A stretch of 64,000 nt of DNA, taken from the NCBI GenBank assembly GCA_019973155.2, contig BPQB01000006.1, forward strand, positions 779,128 to 843,127, given 5' to 3'. Of this stretch, positions 58,626 through 64,000 are shown one piece after another. This DNA comes from Phanerochaete sordida (taxonomy: Eukaryota; Basidiomycota; Agaricomycetes; Polyporales; Phanerochaetaceae). Each line of letters starts with the position of its first letter. Position 1 is the stretch's first letter. The translations under genes were made by a program, and so were the position numbers. The notes below the pieces were generated by a model that worked only from the letters and a program-made list of their open reading frames with translations, was not told the DNA's origin and made no database searches.

Positions 58626-59717
58626 CTACCCTTGACGACCCTCTGCGGAGCCGTGAGGTCCACTGTTCGCAGTGTCCAACTTGCCCATGTCCTTCATGAC
58701 AAGGAGGAGGGGTGCGTGGTCGCTGTGCGCCCTCTCTTTCGGGTCATCCATGTACTCTATCTCCACCACTCTATCGACCTGTGTCCGCTCCACCAGGGCA
58801 TAGTCCACTCTGGCGCAGTCCGAGCCCTGGGGCCTGCCCTTCGCAAACCAGCTGAACCTCTTCTCGTCCCCATGCTTCTCGCGAAAGACGTCCACGACGT
58901 TCGCGCCCGGAATAAACGTCTCGTTGAACTCCTTCCGCGCGAGCGCGTGCGGGTACTCCGTGCGCAGCCTCGGGAAGCAGTCCTTCGCCGTCAACGAAAT
59001 GTTGAAGTCCCCGACGAGCACGACGCGCAGCCCGCGCGCCTGCATCGCACGGACCTCGCGCAGGAGCAGCCGGTTGAACTCGCGCTTGCGCTCGTTCCGC
59101 GTCTGCGGCACCACGCCCGCGCCCGCGGGGGCGCGCCACGGGTGCTCGCTGCCGTTGAGCGCATACACGTTCACGAGCGCCCAGCCCGCGCGCAGCTCGA
59201 GGACCACGACGCGCCCCTCTGCGTCCCACGCGACCTCGCGCGCCGCCGCGACCGCGCCGGGCTCCCGCGCGAACGTCGCGACGCCGAAGTGCCGCGGGCC
59301 GCGCGGCGCGCGGTTCAGCGCGATGTGCGCCGTGTAGCGCGGCCCGCCGTCGCGCCCGCGGCCGTTCACGGCGGCGGTGAGCGCGGCGAGCCAGTCGGCG
59401 TCGCTCGGCCGCGCGCGCACCTCCTGCAGGCACAGGAAGTCCGGGAAGCCGTGCTGCGCGAGCAGCTCGCGGAGGTGCCGCGGGCGTGGCGTGGCGGATG
59501 TGGCGGAGCTGCCGAGTTTCTTCGCGGGGAGGTCGAGGAAGGGCACCGGGGTGTCGATGTTCCAGGAGAGAATCTTGGTGAGGTCGAGCGAGCCTAGTGG
59601 CGATGGGGGTTTCTCGGCGCCGCTGACTTCGGCGGCTTCGACGCGGGGTTTCTTCGTTCGCCAGCTTTCCAGCGTCGTCTGTGTACCCGCGCTGGGGCTT
59701 ATCGGTCGCTTGGACAT
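58626..59717 (-). CDS. Endonuclease/exonuclease/phosphatase family, AP-endonuclease-like
   Basis: A single exon of 363 residues with all EEP motifs in order: KILSWNIDTPVPF, FLCLQEVRA (metal Glu), VNVYALNGSEH, VVLVGDFNIS (Asp and Asn), DCARVDYALV and AHSDHAPLL (catalytic Asp-His). The closest match is exonuclease III/APE1-type enzymes, which cleave DNA at abasic sites in base-excision repair. The start carries TQTTLESW, loosely like a PCNA-binding box (Q-x2-L-x2-W), which would suit repair at replication forks. Its codon third positions are very GC-rich, which also opens long antisense frames. The substrate preference (APE1, APN or a phosphodiesterase) cannot be settled here. Confidence 0.83.
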   Translation of the reverse strand: MSKRPISPSAGTQTTLESWRTKKPRVEAAEVSGAEKPPSPLGSLDLTKILSWNIDTPVPFLDLPAKKLGSSATSATPRPRHLRELLAQHGFPDFLCLQEVRARPSDADWLAALTAAVNGRGRDGGPRYTAHIALNRAPRGPRHFGVATFAREPGAVAAAREVAWDAEGRVVVLELRAGWALVNVYALNGSEHPWRAPAGAGVVPQTRNERKREFNRLLLREVRAMQARGLRVVLVGDFNISLTAKDCFPRLRTEYPHALARKEFNETFIPGANVVDVFREKHGDEKRFSWFAKGRPQGSDCARVDYALVERTQVDRVVEIEYMDDPKERAHSDHAPLLLVMKDMGKLDTANSGPHGSAEGRQG

Positions 59718-60016
59718 GGTGGCTAGGAGTGCACGGCGTCGAGTGTTCGGGTGTAGAGATGAAATATTCTGAAGGCACTTGGTGATGGTAGCCCAAGTCA
59801 GAGCCAGGATGCGGATCGACCCCGCTGGTGGGGTAAATGTGGGGTAGGCATCTCAGATCTCTTCAGATTCCGATCCGTGCAAGGTGATCGTCGGGTGTGG
59901 CGAAGAAGGAAACACACCACAGCAACTTCCGTCTCGCCAAGTTTTCTTTGAGTGCTCACGGGTATATCACAGATATCTGGCAGATCACTTTCGTCAAGTA
60001 AAAGGTATATTGATAG

Positions 60017-60462
60017 TCAAATAGCGAGCCGTGACATGAAGTTGTCAATCGATGACCATAGCCTGGAGACGATCTTGTGGTAAATGCCTTGTGCGCGGAG
60101 GTTTTGTTGCAGGTGGCATGCGAGCATGACCAGAGCAGCCGCAGACAAAGCTGATAGCCCTGTGAGCGCCACACAGGACGCTGCTGCTGCTGTTGATGCT
60201 CCAGTCATGCCCACCGCCGTACTTGCATATACAACTGTTGGCGAAAATTAGGCGGTGGGCTGGGAAGTGCATTGCAGAGACTGACCTGCTTTTGGCACGA
60301 ATGCGGGATACCATAGCGTCTTCACTGCGATCTGTGCGGCCGCACATGCTGTGGTAAAGACGCCGGTGCCCAGCGTCGTGCCGATAACTGTAGAGATAGT
60401 GTCAGAATATTCCAGACATCTCATTGAGTGATAGACTCACTTTGCCAGTGAATTAGAGACAT
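60017..60462 (-). CDS. Small membrane protein, two hydrophobic helices
   Basis: Three exons on the minus strand: 60441-60462, 60286-60387 and 60017-60234, giving 113 residues, with phases 1/1 and GTGAGT and GTCAGT donors. It reads MSLIHWQ, then IIGTTLGTGVFTTACAAAQI as a first helix. The Ala-rich second helix (AAAASCVALTGLSALSAAAL) follows, then a basic/aromatic tail KIVSRLWSSIDNFMSRLAI. I do not recognise the family. The general shape, two Ala/Gly helices with a short tail, resembles the IFI6-like gene at 50.8 kb, but the GFSPVGIVAG signature is missing. It may be a membrane-shaping or stress peptide; no function is implied. Confidence 0.6.
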
Positions 60463-61704
60463 CGAATTTGGCGGGGAGTGGTGCAGCAGTGGGGAGATCG
60501 TGGGCGGGATAAGGTTGTAGGCTGAGCTCTCGGTCGTCAGGTTTATATGCTCCATGTACCGCCCCGCCGGCAGCTGCCCCGAGGGGGCTCGCAGCAGGCA
60601 CGGTGATCCATACAGTCTGCTCCGCGCACTGTCGTAATGGAAGTGCTATAGCGGGATGCCAGGCGCCGGCGTTTCCTGGCTGGGTGACGGTAGCCTATCA
60701 CCCCACCGCGGGACCTCGCGATGGGAAGCACGTTCACCGTTTCTCATGACGTTTTCGCGGCTGCGTATCGCTGCGTATCGTGGGCCTCGCCTCAGGGACC
60801 ATGCCCTGTGAGAGTAAAGTCAATGCGCGCGTGCGCGACGCAGCAGTGCTGCGCGTAGCGATAACTTCGGGTGTCCCACGCTTACGCGTGAGCTGCATAG
60901 CGCAGCACCTCCAAGCGACTTCTGTGCGATGTTCAAGGAGCATATCCCTGGAATTAGCGAGCGTCGCCGCATGGGACATGGAGGATTGGGTTCAAGGCTG
61001 CGCTCAGCTGGTACGGGACCCCGTATCGAGACGCTTGAGGGGCGCTCACGCGTTCGGGGTCCTGGTGTGACCAGAAGCCTGAAGGAGAAACCGACTTGCT
61101 CGAAACGGCCACGTACAAGGCCTTGACTGTCGAGAGAATCACCCCACGGCGTCGCTCTCAGCTCGTGCGCAGAGCATCCATCGCAGGCAATGTTTCGGTA
61201 ACACGGAAGTCTCCCGGACCTGGTCCCAGCCGTCTTCAGCCGCGTTCGTGCCCCAAAACGGCTGACAGAGCAAGACTAACCAGCGTCTGGCTGCGTCAGC
61301 GCCCTTCGCGCGCGCCAGTGCGGCGTCGGTGCGTGTGGCTGCAATGCGCCTCCCCGAGCTTCTCTTTCCTACAGGAGTAAACGTCGGGCGCTATCCTCCG
61401 GTGTGGCGCAAGTGCCGTGCTGAGCAAAGGGTGCGCCAGGCGGGCCGACGCGCGCGCAACGTCGGGGACCCGCTCGCCGTGCTACTGACCGAGCCTCTGG
61501 TCGGTCATCGCAAGCCAACCTCAAGGCATGTGCAAACGCGGCTGTCATTGCGCTCACTGTAGCCGTGAAGCTTCGAAGTATCATGCGAAGCGGCGGCACT
61601 TGGTATAAGAGACGGTCCTCGACAGTGCTGCCGTCCCAGAACACTAGTACAGCCCACCGCCCACAAACAAGATCACCACCCACCGCCCACAACCACCGAA
61701 CGAG
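60463..61704. other. Intergenic region upstream of MDR copy 2
   Basis: About 1.2 kb with many short frames but no credible gene. It carries CGCGTGCGCGACGCAG-type sequence near 60826 and a TATA-type box at 61604. Confidence 0.35.
61604..61609 (+). promoter_or_regulatory. TATA box of MDR copy 2
   Basis: TATAAG in the sequence TGGTATAAGAG lies about 100 bp upstream of the ATG at 61705, the same arrangement as in the other MDR copies. Confidence 0.45.
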
Positions 61705-62925
61705 ATGTCCGCACAGATCCCAACGACGATGAAGGCGCTCATCTCCCAGCCCGACAAGACCGCCAAGGTCGAGTCGGTACCTGTCCCAGAAATCGGCGAC
61801 GACGAGGTGCTCGTCAAGGTCGTCGCAGTCGCTCTGAACCCGACCGACTGGTTCCGTACGCCGCCCCGCCTCCCTGCTACTCACACCCGCTCACCGCGCC
61901 CACAGACATCCAGATCTTCGGCGCGCCAGGCATGATCGCCGGCTGCGACTACTCCGGCACGGTCGTGAAAGTCGGGCGGAACGTGTCCGCGCGCGCCGTC
62001 GGCGAGCACGTCGCGGGCTTCGCGCACGGCGGCGGGTTCCGCGACCGCGGCGCGTTCGCGGAGTACCTCAAGACCGACGCGGACCTCTGCTGGCCTGTCC
62101 CCGCGCGCACGCTCAGCCACGAGCAGGCCGCGGCGATGGGCTGCGGCTACTGGACTGCCGCGCAGACGCTCTTCCACCCCGACCGCCTCGGCCTCGTCGA
62201 GGTCCCGAATAAAGTGGACGAGGAGGAGTGGGTGCTGATCTACGGCGGAAGCGGTGAGTCGCGGCCTGTGCGTTCTGCCGACATTCGAGTGCTAATCGAG
62301 GACGCTCAGGATCTGTCGGCCTCTACGCCATCCAGCTCGCGCACCTCGCCGGCTACAAGGTCGTCACGACCGCCTCGCCGCGGAACCACGCGCTCTGCAG
62401 GTCCCTCGGCGCGGACGCCGTCGTCGACGTACGCCCCTCCCCCAACGTCTCTCCCACCCGCCACTGACACCCCCGCAGTACAACGCCCCCGACGCGCTCG
62501 CACAGGTTAAGGCACTCACGCACGACAGCATCCGCGTCGCGCTCGACGCGATCTCGGAGGCGGACACGCAGCTCTTTGCCGCGCGCGCGCTCGCGCCGGG
62601 CGGGCAGCTCGTGACGATCCTCGCGGTGAGTGACGCGGTGAAGCAGGCGCGCCCGGACGTCGCCGCGCGCAACACGCTCGTGTACACGTCGCTCGGGCGC
62701 CCGTTCGTCTTTGCGGGGAAGCTCGACGTGCCCGCGAGCGCGGGCGACCGCGCGTTCATGGTTCGCTGGCTCGCGAAGACGCCCGCGCTCGTCAGCGAGG
62801 GCAAGGTCAGGCCGAACCCGACGAAGCTGTTTGAGGGCGGGCTCGAGGGGATCAATGATGGGCTGAAGTACATGCAGGAGGGCAAGCACAGCGGGCAGAA
62901 GATTGTGTACCGCATCGCGGACTGA
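61705..62925 (+). CDS. Zinc-independent MDR oxidoreductase, trans-enoyl-reductase-like (copy 2)
   Basis: Four exons: 61705-61855, 61906-62253, 62310-62428 and 62479-62925, giving 354 residues. Exon lengths for exons 1-3 are identical to copy 1 (151, 348, 119). It keeps the same layout: MKALISQPDKTAKVESVPVP, EVLVKVVAVALNPTDW, AGCDYSGTVVKVGRNVSARA, the Rossmann site YGGSGSVGLYAIQLAHLAGY and the C-terminal SGQKIVYRIAD. Zinc ligands are lacking. The codons are far more GC-rich at the third position than in copy 1, so the two are not a very recent duplicate; the downstream partial copy resembles it in base use. The second intron ends at a normal CAG, unlike in copy 1. Confidence 0.87.
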
Positions 62926-63604
62926 GCGCTGTAGATCATGACATGGAGCCTAGCTAGGTTGGAATGACCGGTGCTTGGCTACAATACGATACTATAGCCC
63001 GGAGAGCGGGGCACCGAATCTTGGACGCGTCTGCAAGCTCACCGACCGACGGGGTCCCTCTGAAGGAGGGAAGACTACCGTAGACGAGTATCTACCACGC
63101 ATATACGCGCTTCAACCCCATGACATCGCGTCCACCATACTCACCAGTGAGACCAAGTCATCATCAATCTGCGTCCCGACGCGTCCGTGCGACTTTTATA
63201 CCCCAAGGAGCAACCACATTGCTTCATAACCTCGATATACACTGATGCCTACAGCCCAGTTCGCGCTCGTCAAGCACACAGCGCATGAGAAACCACGTCC
63301 GTGCCACCACGCCGCTGACACACGCGCCGCCAAGCGCACAGACGCGCTTACCGATCGCGCCTGTTCTCGCTCCGTCAGCGCGCTCCGTCAGCCGTCCTGC
63401 ATTGCAGCCCGCCCAGCGACCAATCCCACGCTGGGTGCGCTGTCAGCCGCTGATGCGGCCGTCGCGCGGACCGAGAGGCGCGTGCGGCGGGGCGGCACGC
63501 GCGCGCGCGCAAGGCAGCGGTGGCCGAGAGGGCTTGTCATCGCGCGCCGCCATCACGGTGTTCACCATGTAGCGAGGCGTGTTTCTTGGCTACGGGCCGT
63601 CCTG
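62926..63604. other. Intergenic region upstream of the inverted repeat
   Basis: About 680 bp with a (GC)-rich GCGCGCGCGCGC stretch near 63500. No gene is seen. Confidence 0.35.
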
Positions 63605-63630
63605 GTCTTCAGCGGGTACCACCGTACCAG

Positions 63631-63637
63631 TATAAAA
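63631..63637 (+). promoter_or_regulatory. TATA box of MDR copy 3
   Basis: TATAAAA lies 59 bp before the ATG at 63696. The mirrored arm has TATAACA on the other strand, the only difference between the arms. Confidence 0.5.
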
Positions 63638-63695
63638 CCCGCCACCAGCCCGCGCCACCGTCCCAGCACCATCACACCACAAACACCAGCACACC

Positions 63696-63846
63696 ATGGC
63701 CACCGAGATCCCAACAACGATGAAAGCCCTCATCGCGCAGCCCGACCAGACCGCGCGCGTCGAGACCGTGCCCGTGCCCGCGCTCGCGGCCGACGAGGTG
63801 CTCGTCAAGGTCGTCGCGCTTGCGCAGAACCCGACCGACTGGAAGC
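63696..63846 (+). pseudogene. MDR reductase copy 3, exon 1 only, cut by an inverted repeat
   Basis: Starts MATEIPTTMKALIAQPDQTA and ends NPTDWK with a GTGCGC donor at 63847. The exon is exactly 151 nt, as in copies 1 and 2. Immediately after the donor GT the sequence turns into the reverse complement of its own start (63849-64000). No further exons lie to the right inside the window, so the gene is either truncated or misassembled. Confidence 0.75.
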
Positions 63847-64000
63847 GTGCGCGGTCTGGTCGGGCTGCGCGATGAGGGCTTTCATCGTTGTTGGGATCTC
63901 GGTGGCCATGGTGTGCTGGTGTTTGTGGTGTGATGGTGCTGGGACGGTGGCGCGGGCTGGTGGCGGGTGTTATACTGGTACGGTGGTACCCGCTGAAGAC

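Larger units (their letters stand above)
63605..64000. repeat. Inverted repeat: 152-bp arms, 92-bp spacer
   Basis: Bases 63605-63756 pair with 63849-64000 as reverse complements, with one mismatch seen (63636 against 63969, inside the TATA-like TATAAAA). The left arm holds the promoter and first 61 bases of an MDR exon 1, pointing right. The right arm is the same piece pointing left. The spacer (63757-63848) is the rest of exon 1. The repeat continues to the last base of the window, so the full right arm is not seen. Confidence 0.9.

Noticed and set aside
58569..59597. 342-codon plus-strand frame over the AP endonuclease-like gene
   Set aside because: Antisense shadow of a very GC-rich coding exon; the minus strand has every EEP motif.

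Overview
This window looks like nuclear DNA from a filamentous basidiomycete, most likely an Agaricomycete. Genes are dense and split by many short introns of about 40-100 bp with GTRNGY donors. The F-box, serine-rich membrane-protein and lineage-specific families also fit that group. There are no operons. Neighbours are arranged as divergent pairs with short shared promoters (NUP42/TAF4, MetAP/SDR, VPS24/KRE9-like) or as close convergent pairs (gephyrin/SPC19, SerRS/CWF19L1, KRE9-like/AP-endonuclease). Exon models were built by hand from splice signals, reading-frame continuity and conserved motifs. For the intact multi-exon models the exon lengths sum to a multiple of three; the exceptions are flagged as partial, broken or uncertain.

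Layout. 1-4 kb: a 5'-cut F-box protein and a single-pass membrane protein. 4.5-18 kb is a housekeeping block: an FG nucleoporin with a CCCH finger (NUP42/Amo1 type), TAF4, NOP14, a PGC1-like glycerophosphodiesterase, a gephyrin-order molybdenum cofactor fusion and the DASH subunit SPC19. 19-28 kb: a class 3 lipase, an unrecognised Ser-rich protein, mitochondrial seryl-tRNA synthetase and CWF19L1/Drn1. 28-34 kb: a decayed and an intact MDR reductase, mitochondrial methionine aminopeptidase and an SDR. 34-41.5 kb is an accessory cluster: a large lineage-specific protein (copy A), a broken paralogue (copy B), two tandem MYND-finger genes and a stranded exon relic of the B family. 42-50 kb: a predicted 50-residue protein, an SSD1-family RNB protein and the catalytic NAD-isocitrate dehydrogenase subunit. 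51-60.5 kb: an IFI6-like hydrophobic protein, copy C of the lineage-specific family, VPS24, a KRE9-like GPI protein, an EEP nuclease and another small membrane protein. 61.7-64 kb: a second intact MDR paralogue, then a third that stops after exon 1 inside a 152-bp-arm inverted repeat running to the last base.

The unusual material is in the accessory parts. One is the A/B/C family of unknown function, interleaved with tandem MYND genes and showing duplication and decay. The other is the dispersed MDR family with intact, decayed and folded-back copies. G/C-rich splice variants, a start codon alone on its own coding exon, and 9-nt, 11-nt and 17-nt exons also stand out. No tRNA, rRNA, CRISPR array or intact transposon was recognised.
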